A program made the translations under genes and the position numbers. A stretch of DNA of 64,000 nt from assembly GCA_018114805.1 (NCBI GenBank), contig CP073042.1, forward strand, positions 1,612,001 to 1,676,000, written 5' to 3'. The notes beneath the pieces are model-generated. The model saw nothing but the letters and a program-made list of their open reading frames with translations, was not told where the DNA came from and ran no database searches. Origin of the DNA: Candidatus Streptomyces philanthi. GTDB lineage: Bacteria; Actinomycetota; Actinomycetes; Streptomycetales; Streptomycetaceae. Numbering within the stretch: the stretch's first letter is position 1; each line of letters starts with the position of its first letter. This document shows, in pieces, positions 37,227 to 45,784 of the stretch.

Positions 37227-39788
37227 CTACCCGAGCGGCTCCGGCCGGGAGCCGTTGGCCAGGGTCAGGAGGAGGTGGGCGGATTCCGGGTGGAAGTAGT
37301 CGGAGTGGGCGCGGAGGGGGTTGAGGTGGGTGTTGCGGTAGCGCCAGCTCGCGTTGACGTTGACGAAGGCGTGGTCGAGGCAGGAGTGGGGGTAGGGGGC
37401 GTCGGCCGGGTGGAGGTGGGTGTGGGCGACGTCGTTGGGGGCCAGGTCGCCACGGGGTGGTGACAGGCGCATGCCGCCGTGGCCGATGCCGGTCAGGTGC
37501 TCAGCGCGCAGGTGGCAGTAGCCGGTGGCGCGGTCGTGGCGGGAGTGGGTGAAGACCATCGGGCCGCCGACCGGGGCGCGGTGTCCGCGCGTGCTGGGGC
37601 GCAGGGTGCGGAACGTGCCGTCGAAGGCGTTGCTGGGGGCCGCCATCTGGAACGCGGTGAGCGAGTCGACGGTGAACGGGCGGCCGGGGTCGGTGGCGAC
37701 GCCCCAGGCGAGGGTGTCGCTGGCGTCGGCGGCCCACCACACGGCCTCGCACAGGAACCGGCCGCCGAAGGAGTGCCCGATCAGGTGGAGGTAGTGGCCG
37801 GTCGAGGTGCGCAGGGTGTCGGCTTTGGGGTCGCCCCGTTCGGCGTCGAGGTAACCGAGCAGGTGGCCCAGGACGTGGGGGCGTAGCCACGGCCGGGGGC
37901 GCTCATGGCGTGCGCCAGGTCGCGTACGGCGTAGTAGCCGTCGAGCGAGAGCCGCGACGAGGAGGGCCAGCGGACGACCACGGTCCAGGGGGCGAAGTCG
38001 TCGGCGGGCAGCCGGGGGTAGAGGTACGGGCGGCGGGCGTGCTGTTCGTGGACGAGGGCCAGCAGGCGCTCCGCGTTGCGCAGGGCCGCGGCGGGGCCGG
38101 TCTGCCAGCCGTAGGCGTAGATCAGGACGTCGGTGGCCCAGTCGGGGGGCCGCAGCCAGCTCGCCAGGTGGTCGGCGAGTCGGTCGGCGGGTACCGGGTC
38201 GCCGGTGTCGGGGGCCAGCAGCCAACCCCTGCGGTCGAGGTCGACGGTGGCGAAGGCGGCCGGAACCGGCGTGTGGGCGGCCTGGGACCGGCGGCGCCGC
38301 GGGGTACGGGGCCGGTGGGGGCGGCTGTGCGGCGCGGTCACGGGGCGGTCGCTCCTTCGTCCGGGGCGGGTGGGGCGAGCCCTGCTGTCCAGGCCGCACT
38401 GGAGTCCGTAGATGAGGCAGAGCGGGTTGTGGTACTCGGCGGCGAACCAGCGGACGGTGTCGCGGACGGCGGTGCCTGCCGCCGCCCGGTCGACCAGGTA
38501 GCGGGTCAGGAAGCGCAGTGCGAACTCCACGCCGAAGACCTGGGGCACGGCGATGTGCGGGGCCAGCACGCCCTGCGCGCCGTGTCGGATGAGGCTGCCG
38601 GCCAGGCTGGCGAAGCGGCCGGTCACCGGGGAGCCGGCGTAGCAGACGTTCAGCACGACCATCGGGTGGAAGGGTACGAACGCGCCCCCTCGGCGGTTGG
38701 CCTCGGTGTGCCGTTTGCGGGTGCTGTCGATCCGGCCGGCGTGCACAGAACGGGCGTCGGTGAACTGGAACGCCTGCCAGGTGGCGTCGCCGTCGCTGAT
38801 GACGGCGCCGTGGCAGAAGAAGTACATGAGGTCCTCGTCGAAGTCCGCGAGGAGGGCGTCGCTGTGCGTCCGCTCGGTCAGCTCCGTCTGGTCGTCCAGC
38901 AGCTTGTGCACCTCGGCGACGCGTGGGGTCTTGCGCAGCCGGTGGTCGACGTTGGCGCTGCTGACCAGGCGGGCTCGGTTGGCGACGTAGTAGAAGTCGG
39001 TCTCGTACGCGCCGGACGCGGCCTCGATGAGGTGCCGGTGTCCGAGGAAGAGATCGAAGAGGGCGGGGAGGTCGGGGCCCTCGGGGAGGTGGGAGGCGGC
39101 GCGGGTGTCCGGGGTTCCGGTTTCGGGGAAGCCGGCGAGGCCGTGCGGGGCGGTGGGAGGCCGTGGCGGTGGCGGTGGCGGGCGGGGCGTACGGGGAGTG
39201 CGTGTCGTACGCGACAACGTGGGGCGGCGGGACCGGTATCGGCGGCGGGGTGTGCGCGTCCAGGGCCAGCAGTGGCCAGGGCAGGTCGAGGTCGGAGTCG
39301 AAGCGGATGCGCAGGTCACGGCGGTGCAGGGCGGCCATGAGGAAGGTACGCAGCCGCACGAGGTTCGGGTCGTTGCCGTCGAGGAGTTCTTCCAGGAGGT
39401 GGCTACCACCCCGGGCCAGCTCGGCGACGCGCGAGCGCACCTCGCCGGGCGGGCGGGCGCTGAGGTCGGCGACGCTGGCGTACGGGCGGATGCCGGCGGC
39501 CGGGTCGGCCGGCTGGTAGTCCACGAACGCCTTCCAGTCCGCCAGGATTTGGGCTGTTATGTACTTGACGTCCTGGATATCTGACTCAAGCAGGGCCCAG
39601 TGCTCGCGGGTGCGGGAGCGGGGCAGGACGGCGGTCTCGCCCCAGAGGCTGATCATCGGCTGTCCGCCACCACCGGGAACGCGCAGGCAGACGATGAGGT
39701 CGCGGGGTTCACGGGCCGGTGAGCCCGGCAGGAGGCGGTAGCCGCTACTGGCGTCCTGACGCGGCGTCAGGGGAATGTTCTCGTCCAA
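37227..39788 (-). pseudogene. CHAT-domain protease fused to an alpha/beta hydrolase (two frameshifts)
   Basis: Read through its lesions this is a protein of about 850 residues. An N-terminal domain (residues 1-210, DLIVCLRVPGGGGQ; REHWALLESDIQDVKYI) precedes a CHAT caspase-like domain with the catalytic His in MYFFCHGAV and Cys in VVLNVCYAGSPV. The C-terminal third is an alpha/beta hydrolase: TDVLIYAYGWQTGPAAALRNAERLL (oxyanion region) and LIGHSFGGRFL (nucleophile Ser), with the end SCLDHAFVNVNASW likely giving the acid/His part. The frame changes in a GGCGGT-repeat stretch near 39160 and again near 37885. The start is TTG 39788, just after the partner gene stop. CHAT proteases are effectors in bacterial conflict systems; a fused lipase-like hydrolase would be an unusual double effector. 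Confidence 0.75.
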
Positions 39789-39792
39789 CGGC

Positions 39793-40648
39793 TCAGGACT
39801 CCGGCGCCTGGTGCGTGTCGGCCGCCTCGACCGGGGTCGGGGGCGCGCCGGGGGGTGGGTCGGCCTCCGGCGCGGGGCGCGCGGGGGCCTCGATCGTCAT
39901 GGTGGCGTCGAGTTCCTGGAGCACGACTCCGTAGCCCCGGTCGTAGACGGTGAAACGGAGTTGGTGCTCGCCCGGCTCGTGGGCCGTGAACACGAAGGTC
40001 GCCGCCTCCTCGCTGGCCGGCCCCGCGTGGTAGCTGCGGGTGGGCGGCATGATGCGGGCCGCCGTACGTGTCGCGGCGACCAGGACGAGGTGGGCCGACG
40101 GGTGCTCGGGCTGACGCGCCCACGGGTGCCCGTCGGGCACGTCGAGGGCGAACTCCAGCACGGCGGGCGCCCCCACCCGAGCCGGGCCGTCGCGTAGCGT
40201 CAGCCGCGGCATAGAGGGTGGACCGGCGGGGGGTACGGGGGGCGCGAACGGGGACGGGGCGACGGCCCGGCGGGGGCAGGGAGGCCAGGTCGGAGAAGTG
40301 GGGTGTCGGGGTGGACGCGTCCGGTGGCCACCCGGGGAGACCCGACGACCAACCGGCCGCGCGGGGCGGCGGACCGGGGAGACGGGGCGACGGCTCGGGT
40401 GACCAGGAGGGATCGCGCGGCCAGGGCGGCGCGGCGTCCGCCCACGGCGGCACGTCGGCCTCCCACCACGGCGCTGCGGTGGCCCCTGCCGGCGCCGCGC
40501 CCGCGTCCGTCCATGTCGGCGTGTCGGGCGTCGCTGACCGCGCCGTGTCCGCGTCCACCCAGCGTGGTGTCTCGTCCGCCGTGGCGGGTGGCTCGGTGGT
40601 CGGTGGCTGGCTCGAGTCGGGCCAGCGTCGCCTTCGCGGGGACCGCAA
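39793..40648 (-). pseudogene. Proline-rich protein with Ig-like domain, partner of the CHAT gene (frameshifted)
   Basis: The N-terminal half is Pro-Trp-Ala-rich and disordered (PPWADAAPPWPRDPSWSPEPSP); near 40240 the frame changes and the C-terminal half is a beta-sandwich-like domain, RLTLRDGPARVGAPAVLEFALDVPDG to GEHQLRFTVYDRGYGVVLQELDATMTI. The stop lies 2 bases from the CHAT start. Its position one gene upstream, with tight spacing, suggests that it is the recognition or adaptor component for the CHAT protein. The start is not certain; TTG 40648 is the most upstream candidate in this frame. It is convergent with and abuts a serine-hydrolase remnant. Confidence 0.5.
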
Positions 40649-40663
40649 TTCCCGTCGGATGAG

Positions 40664-41012
40664 CCACCGGCGAGATAATCAGCACCGGTGCAGACCTGAA
40701 CACCTGCTTCCGCGCCCTCACCCGGGGCAGACTGCTGCCGAAGCAGCAGACGCGGGAGATGTTCACGACCGTGGAGACCGGCCAGCACTTCCGGTACGGG
40801 CTCGGGCTCATCGCGCGCGACCTGTCCTGTGGCCGGACGGTCTGGGGCCAGGACGGGATCGTCGGGGGTCGTTGACCAGCTCGGCCACGACGCGCGACGG
40901 CGCGCACTCGCTGACGTTCCAGATCAACGGCGACTGGCTGGCCGACGGCGCCCCGTACGAGCGGGTCTTCGAGGCGGAGTTCTGCGCCCCGGGACAGACG
41001 ATGCGGAAGTGA
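40664..41012 (+). pseudogene. Remnant of a serine hydrolase / D-alanyl-D-alanine carboxypeptidase, C-terminal part only
   Basis: GEIISTGADLNTCFRALTRG, YGLGLIARDLSCGR and, after a frame change near 40865, SLTSSATTRDGAHSLTF match the last ~110 residues of class C beta-lactamase-like serine hydrolases. The catalytic SxxK and YxN part is absent, and the frame is closed by a TGA just upstream. The fragment starts where the CHAT partner gene ends its N-terminal side, so the CHAT pair may have replaced the rest of the gene. Confidence 0.6.
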
Positions 41013-41273
41013 CGGCGGGTCTCGCGGGGCGTTCGTAGGTTGTTGGTAGGTGCTTCGTGGGGCGCGGGCCCCGGGTCGGGCTGGTCGCTCGGACCGGGGG
41101 CCCGTTGCCATTGCGTGCGAACCGCCTTCCAGGCTCGCGTAGTTGAGGGGCGCTGGAGCGGGGGCGGGCGGGACCCCTGGCCACGGGGGAAGCTCTTGGG
41201 GCCCCGCCCAGTTCGTGTGGTCGCCGTGGGGGCGACCGGTGCGGCCGTCCGGAGGGGCGGCCGAGTGCGTTGG

Positions 41274-41966
41274 TTACGGCTCGTCCGGCTCCTCGCGGGC
41301 GGGCGCGTCCGTGCCCGTGCCCGTGCCTGGCTTGGGGCCAACGCTGGCGAGGCCGGCGACGGCCACCCGGGCGGCGCGGCTGAGGGCGAGGCGGAGTTCG
41401 TCGGCGGAGGCGTCGCGGGCCAGGCAGATCAGGACCGTGTTCACCAGGGCGCCGACGAGGGCGCCCACCGCTGCCGCCGCCTCAGGCTCGTTCAGCTCGT
41501 CGCCGTACGCCTCCAACAGGGCTCCGGTGAGATGGCGTTGGGCCTCGAAGAGCCAGTGCAGCGCGGGGGCCTGGAGCGCGGGGGACGAGAGGATGAGCCG
41601 CACGCGCAGCGAGGGCACCTCGCCGGTGAGGCCGGCCGCCGCGTCGGGTGAGACGACGGAGCCCTCCAGGGCGCGCAGCAGGTGGGCGACGGTCTCCTGG
41701 GGGCGGCGGTCGGCGACCGCGCGCACCAGGGCGTCAACGCGCTGCTGGCTGTCGGCGAAGAAGACGTCGTCCTTGCCGGGGAAGTAGCTGAAGAAGGTGC
41801 GGGTCGAGACGTCGGCCGACGCGGCGATCTGGGCCACCGTCGTCTCCTCGTAACCCTGTTCCGCCACCAGGCGCACGGCGGCCTCTATGAGCGCGCGCCG
41901 CGTGCGCAGCTTCTTGCGCTCGCGGAGCCCCATGGGCTCCGGGGAGACAGCCGTCGTCTCGATCAT
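41274..41966 (-). CDS. TetR-family transcriptional regulator
   Basis: ATG 41966, 230 residues. The HTH region is RERKKLRTRRALIEAAVRLVAEQGYEETTVAQIAASADVSTRTFFSYFPGKDDVFFAD, textbook TetR. The ligand domain is helical and ends in a Gly-Pro-Thr-rich tail. It is divergent from an MMPL transporter with a 14-bp palindrome in the 82-bp shared promoter, the normal design for a TetR-controlled exporter. The frame is intact. Confidence 0.9.
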   Translation of the reverse strand: MIETTAVSPEPMGLRERKKLRTRRALIEAAVRLVAEQGYEETTVAQIAASADVSTRTFFSYFPGKDDVFFADSQQRVDALVRAVADRRPQETVAHLLRALEGSVVSPDAAAGLTGEVPSLRVRLILSSPALQAPALHWLFEAQRHLTGALLEAYGDELNEPEAAAAVGALVGALVNTVLICLARDASADELRLALSRAARVAVAGLASVGPKPGTGTGTDAPAREEPDEP

Positions 41967-41996
41967 GCGCGCAGCCTACCCAACTTCCAGCATCCC

Positions 41997-42010
41997 ATGC
42001 ATTTTTGCAT
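41997..42010. promoter_or_regulatory. TetR operator candidate (ATGCA-N4-TGCAT)
   Basis: ATGCATTTTTGCAT is a perfect palindrome with arms ATGCA and TGCAT, in the A+T-rich divergent promoter between the TetR and MMPL genes. A second TTGCA follows within ten bases. Confidence 0.65.
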
Positions 42011-42048
42011 CCCTTGCAGTTTTTCTCCGGCTGAGCTTTTATCAAAAC

Positions 42049-44333
42049 ATGGAGCGCTTACTACATTCCCTTGGTCGAATGTGTGCTGTCCGCCCCTGGC
42101 GCACGATCGGTGCCTGGCTGGTCGCGGCGGTCGCCCTGCTCGCCGTCGGGCAGGCGGCGGGCGGCACCTTCGTCAACGACTTCCGGGTGCCGGGCGTGGA
42201 GTCGCAGGAGGCCACGGACACCGCGCGGGACCACTTCCCCGCCTTCGGCGCCGTGGACTCGCAGATCGTGTGGCGGGCGCCGGACGGCACGCTGGACGAT
42301 CCCAAGCGCTCCGCCGCCGTGCGGCAGATGCTGGCCGACATCGAGAAGCAGCCCGACGTCAGCAAGGTGGACCAGCCGCTGCCGAGCCCCAACGGCAAGG
42401 CCGCCACCACGACCGTCAGCTACGACCAGGAACTGGGCGACCTGGACACGTCGCACTACGAGCGACTTGACGAGGCCGCCGAGGGGGCCCGGGCGGCCGG
42501 GCTCGACGTCGAGTTCCGCGGCATGGTCATCGACCTGGGCACCGAGCCCACCACCAGCGCAGCCGAACTCGTCGGCGTCGGTGCCGCGTTGATTGTGCTC
42601 ATCGTCGCGTTCGGCTCGCTGGTCGCCGCGGGGCTGCCGCCCGTCGTCGCCGCCGTCGGCATCGTGGCCGGCACGGCGCTGGTGCTGCTGGTGGGCGCCG
42701 TCATCGCCATCCCCACCTCGGCGCCGATCATCGCCGTGATGCTGGGGCTCGGCGCGGGCATCGACTACGCACTGTTCATCCTGAGCCGGTTCCGGGCCCA
42801 GCTCGCCGCGGGCGACGCGCCCGCCGACGCCGCCGGGCACGCCTCGGCCGTCGCGGGGCACGCCGTCGTCTTCGCGGGCGGCACCGTGGTCGTGGCGATC
42901 CTCGGGCTGAGCTTCGCCGGCATCCCGTTCGTCGGCGCCATGGGCATCGCGGGCGCGATCACGGTCGGCGTGATGATGGTCGCCGCGCTGACCCTGCTGC
43001 CCGCGCTGCTCGGCCTGCTCGGGCACCGGGTCAACGCGCTGCCGCTGCCGAAGTTGCGGCGTACGGGGCGGGGACGCGGCAAGGTGGCGAGCGCCGCTGC
43101 CGCCGGCGGCGACGGTGGGGCAGAGGAGCGGGGCGGGGGTGCGGACCTCACGCTCGACGCGCACGGGGTGGCCGCGCCGCCGACCGACTCGCGCGCCGCG
43201 CGCTGGGGCCGACCTCGTGCACCGGCACCGGCTGTTGTACGCCTGCCGCGCCACGGCCATGCTCGTCGCGCTCACCGCTCCCCTGATGTCGCTGCGGCTC
43301 GGCAACCCCGACGACGGCATCCAGCCGCCCGACCTGACCCAGCGGCAGGCATACGACCACATCGCCGAGAACTTCGGGCCCGGCTGGAACGCGCCGCTGG
43401 TCATCACCGTCACCGACGCCGAGCGGGGCGGTGCGGAGGCGCTGGCCGCCGAACTGAGGCGGGACCCCGAGGTCGCGCGGGTGACGGAGCCCGAGCGCAG
43501 CGACGACGGGGCAGCCTCGCTGGTGACCGTGGTGCCCCGGCACGCGCCGCAGGACAAGGAGGTTCAGCGACCTCGTGCACCGCATCCGCGACGACCTCGC
43601 CCCGCGGGCGCTGGCGGACTCCGGGGGCCGGGCGCTGGCGGGCGGCTCCACCGCCCTGCAGATCGACATGGCCGACGTGGTCGGCGAGCGGCTGCCGTGG
43701 GTGGTGCTCGCGGTGGTGGGCGCCGGCACGCTGCTACTGGTCAGCATGTTCCGGGCGCCGGTGGTCGCGTCAGCATGTTCCGGGCGCCGGTGGTCGCGCT
43801 CAAGGCGGCCGTGATGACGCTGCTGTCTATCGGGGTGTCCTTCGGCGTCATCACCGCGATGCTCCAGTGGGGTTGGGGCCTGGACCTGGTCGGCGTGGAC
43901 AAGACGGTGCCGATCATGTCGGCGGTGCCGATGCTGCTGTTCGTCGTGTTGTTCGGACTCTCGATGGACTACGAGGTGTTCCTGCTCTCGGCCATCCGCG
44001 AGTCGTACGAGAAGACGGGCGACCCGCGCCGCGCCGTCATCGCCGGCCTGTCCTCCACGGCGGGTGTGATCACGGCCGCGGCCATCATCACGGCCTGCGT
44101 GTTCCTGAGCTTCGTCTCGGTGCCGGAGACCCTCATCAAAATCATCGGCATTTGGACTGGCCACCGCCGTCGTCATCGACGCGACGCTGATCCGGATGGT
44201 GCTGGTGCCCGCCGTGATGGGGTTGCTCGGCGACGCGGCGTGGTGGCGTCCGGGGCGCCGGAAGCAAGGACGCCACGGCGGTCGCCTCGGGTGGCGGTGG
44301 AGGCGACGGTGGCCCCAGTGGGGCCGGGGGTGA
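42049..44333 (+). pseudogene. MMPL-family RND transporter, multiple frame lesions including a 29-bp tandem duplication
   Basis: ATG 42049 (ERLLHSLGRMCAVRPWRTIGAWLV) starts a 12-helix MMPL protein with two periplasmic domains; the first half is intact to about 43190, including VMLGLGAGIDYALFILSRFR. Frame changes near 43190 and 43560 break the second periplasmic domain. At 43741-43798 a 29-bp segment coding SMFRAPVVA is repeated directly, shifting the frame; removal of one copy rejoins VSMFRAPVVALKAAVM. Near 44150 an extra T (ATTTGG) shifts the last helix, whose corrected frame ends at TGA 44331-44333. The fourth codon is TTA (bldA). MMPL proteins export lipids and hydrophobic drugs. It is divergent from its TetR. 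Confidence 0.85.
43741..43798 (+). repeat. 29-bp tandem duplication inside the MMPL gene
   Basis: TCAGCATGTTCCGGGCGCCG plus nine more bases (43741-43769) is repeated without change at 43770-43798. Its length is not a multiple of three, and its removal restores the reading frame, so it is either a slippage mutation or an assembly artefact. Confidence 0.9.
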
Positions 44334-44559
44334 GCGGGCCCCAGTCGGGAAGTGACGGGCGCGTCCCGCCCGCCCGCCGGTACGTGGCGGGCGGGGCGCG
44401 GGCGTGCGTGGAGAGGCTTGGGCGTCGTCGTATGGGGGCGGCGTAATCCGCGCGCGGGGAACGCGGGCGTGCGGAACGATGGCGGCGGGCCAGCCGCTCG
44501 GGGCCGGCCGCGGGCAGCGCCGGCGCACCCATACCGCACGTGAGGACGCAGTCTGATGG

Positions 44560-45420
44560 ATGTTACTTGTCGCGCACCGTCGTATGTTGGGACGGCTGTT
44601 GCCCGCCGACGAGCCGGGCGATCTCGTCGTCCACGAGGGGCAGTTCCACCGGGTGGTGGTCGGCGCGGAGCGCGTCGTGTGCCTGCCACGCAGCGACGCG
44701 GCGGCGGCCCGACTGCCCGAGCGGGCAGCCGTGCTGCGCACGCTGGCCAGGCTCGACCTCGGCTTCCGCACGCCGGTGCCGCTGCTCGCGGGTGAGCCGG
44801 GCCCCGACGGGCCGGGGTTCCTGGTGCTGAGCCGGGTGCCCGGGGCGCCGTTGGACGCCGCTGCGGTGGTGGGTCCGGGGGTGGGCGATGCCGTGACCGA
44901 CGCCGTGGCGGAGCAGTACGCCGCGCTGCTGACCGGGCTGGCCGTGGCCGGCGGCGACGCGGCGGTGCCGGCGGCCGAGGAGGACCGGTGGCGGCGGTTC
45001 GCGGAGCGGGTGCGCGCGGAGCTGTACGGCCTCATGTCGGAGGCGGGGCGCGGCCGGGCGGAGCGGGAGCTGGCCGCGCTCGACGGCCTGCCGTACCGCG
45101 CGGACGCAGTCGTGCACGGCGACCTGGGGGCCGAGAACGTGATGTGGACCCGCGCGCAGGACGGGCTGCCCCGACTCGGCGGCGTGGTGGACTGGGACGA
45201 GGTCGTCATCGGTGACCCGGCCGAGGACCTCGCGGCCGTCGCCGCCAGTTACGGGCCGGAGTTCGCGGCGCGGGTCCGCGCGTACGGCGGCTGGACGCGG
45301 CCGGAGTGGGACGCCCGTATCGACGCGATCCGGGGCACGTTCGCCCTGCAACAGGCCCTGGCCGCGCACCAGGACGGTGACGCGGAGGAGTTGGCCGACG
45401 GGCTCGCCGGCTACCGGTGA
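44560..45420 (+). CDS. Aminoglycoside phosphotransferase-family kinase, TTA as second codon
   Basis: The 286-residue protein has the APH kinase fold: VVHGDLGAENVMW (catalytic HGDxxxxN) and GVVDWDEVVIGDPAEDLAA (metal-binding DW/D motif, 'DFG-like'), with an N-lobe containing LPERAAVLRTLARL. The target is unknown; many members phosphorylate antibiotics or metabolites such as macrolides and homoserine. From ATG 44560 the second codon is TTA, so bldA control is expected; ATG 44584 is an alternative start. It faces the polyketide cluster across a strong terminator. A self-resistance role is possible but unsupported. The frame is intact. Confidence 0.85.
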   Translation: MLLVAHRRMLGRLLPADEPGDLVVHEGQFHRVVVGAERVVCLPRSDAAAARLPERAAVLRTLARLDLGFRTPVPLLAGEPGPDGPGFLVLSRVPGAPLDAAAVVGPGVGDAVTDAVAEQYAALLTGLAVAGGDAAVPAAEEDRWRRFAERVRAELYGLMSEAGRGRAERELAALDGLPYRADAVVHGDLGAENVMWTRAQDGLPRLGGVVDWDEVVIGDPAEDLAAVAASYGPEFAARVRAYGGWTRPEWDARIDAIRGTFALQQALAAHQDGDAEELADGLAGYR

Positions 45421-45426
45421 CGCGGG

Positions 45427-45458
45427 CGGGGCGGGCCCGCGTTCGCGAGCCCGCCCCG
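45427..45458. terminator. Bidirectional hairpin between the kinase gene and the polyketide cluster
   Basis: CGGGGCGGGC (45427-45436) and GCCCGCCCCG (45449-45458) form a perfect 10-bp stem with a 12-base loop between two convergent genes. Confidence 0.8.
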
Positions 45459-45485
45459 GATTACCGCACCGTGTGGAGCGCGGGG

Positions 45486-45746
45486 TCACTCCGCGACGTA
45501 CGTGCGGCCCTCCCAGTCGAAGGCGCGCAGCACCGCTCCGTGCTGCGAGACGGTCTCCTGGGTGGCGCGGAAGTGCTCGTAGCAGTTGCCCATGGAGAGC
45601 TTCAGGTGCGACTGCCGCTCGTCGACGTGCCGGGTGCGGGCCTCGTCCGCCAGGTGCACGGGGCCGCCGCGCAGCAGCGCGTTCGGTGTGGTGGGCGCGT
45701 TCGTGGTCATGGTCGTGGTGGTGGTCGTCGCCATGGGCGCTCGCAT
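45486..45746 (-). CDS. DUF5988-type small protein of the polyketide cluster
   Basis: ATG 45746 has an AAAGGA site six bases upstream; 86 residues. A Thr run (ATTTTTTMTT) precedes the conserved part ALLRGGPVHLADEARTRHV, LKLSMGNCYEHFRATQE and LRAFDWEGRTYVAE, the pattern of DUF5988 proteins that accompany some polyketide and peptide clusters. It is the last gene of the PKS operon, 38 bp after the PKS stop. Its biochemical role is not known. Confidence 0.75.
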   Translation of the reverse strand: MRAPMATTTTTTMTTNAPTTPNALLRGGPVHLADEARTRHVDERQSHLKLSMGNCYEHFRATQETVSQHGAVLRAFDWEGRTYVAE

Positions 45747-45784
45747 GTCCTTTCGTGGGTGGGTGTGCGGGGTGGAGGCGGCAG

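Noticed and set aside
37910..39340. 476-codon plus-strand frame opposite the CHAT gene
   Set aside because: Gly-Val-Arg-rich shadow; the catalytic motifs of CHAT and hydrolase are on the minus strand.
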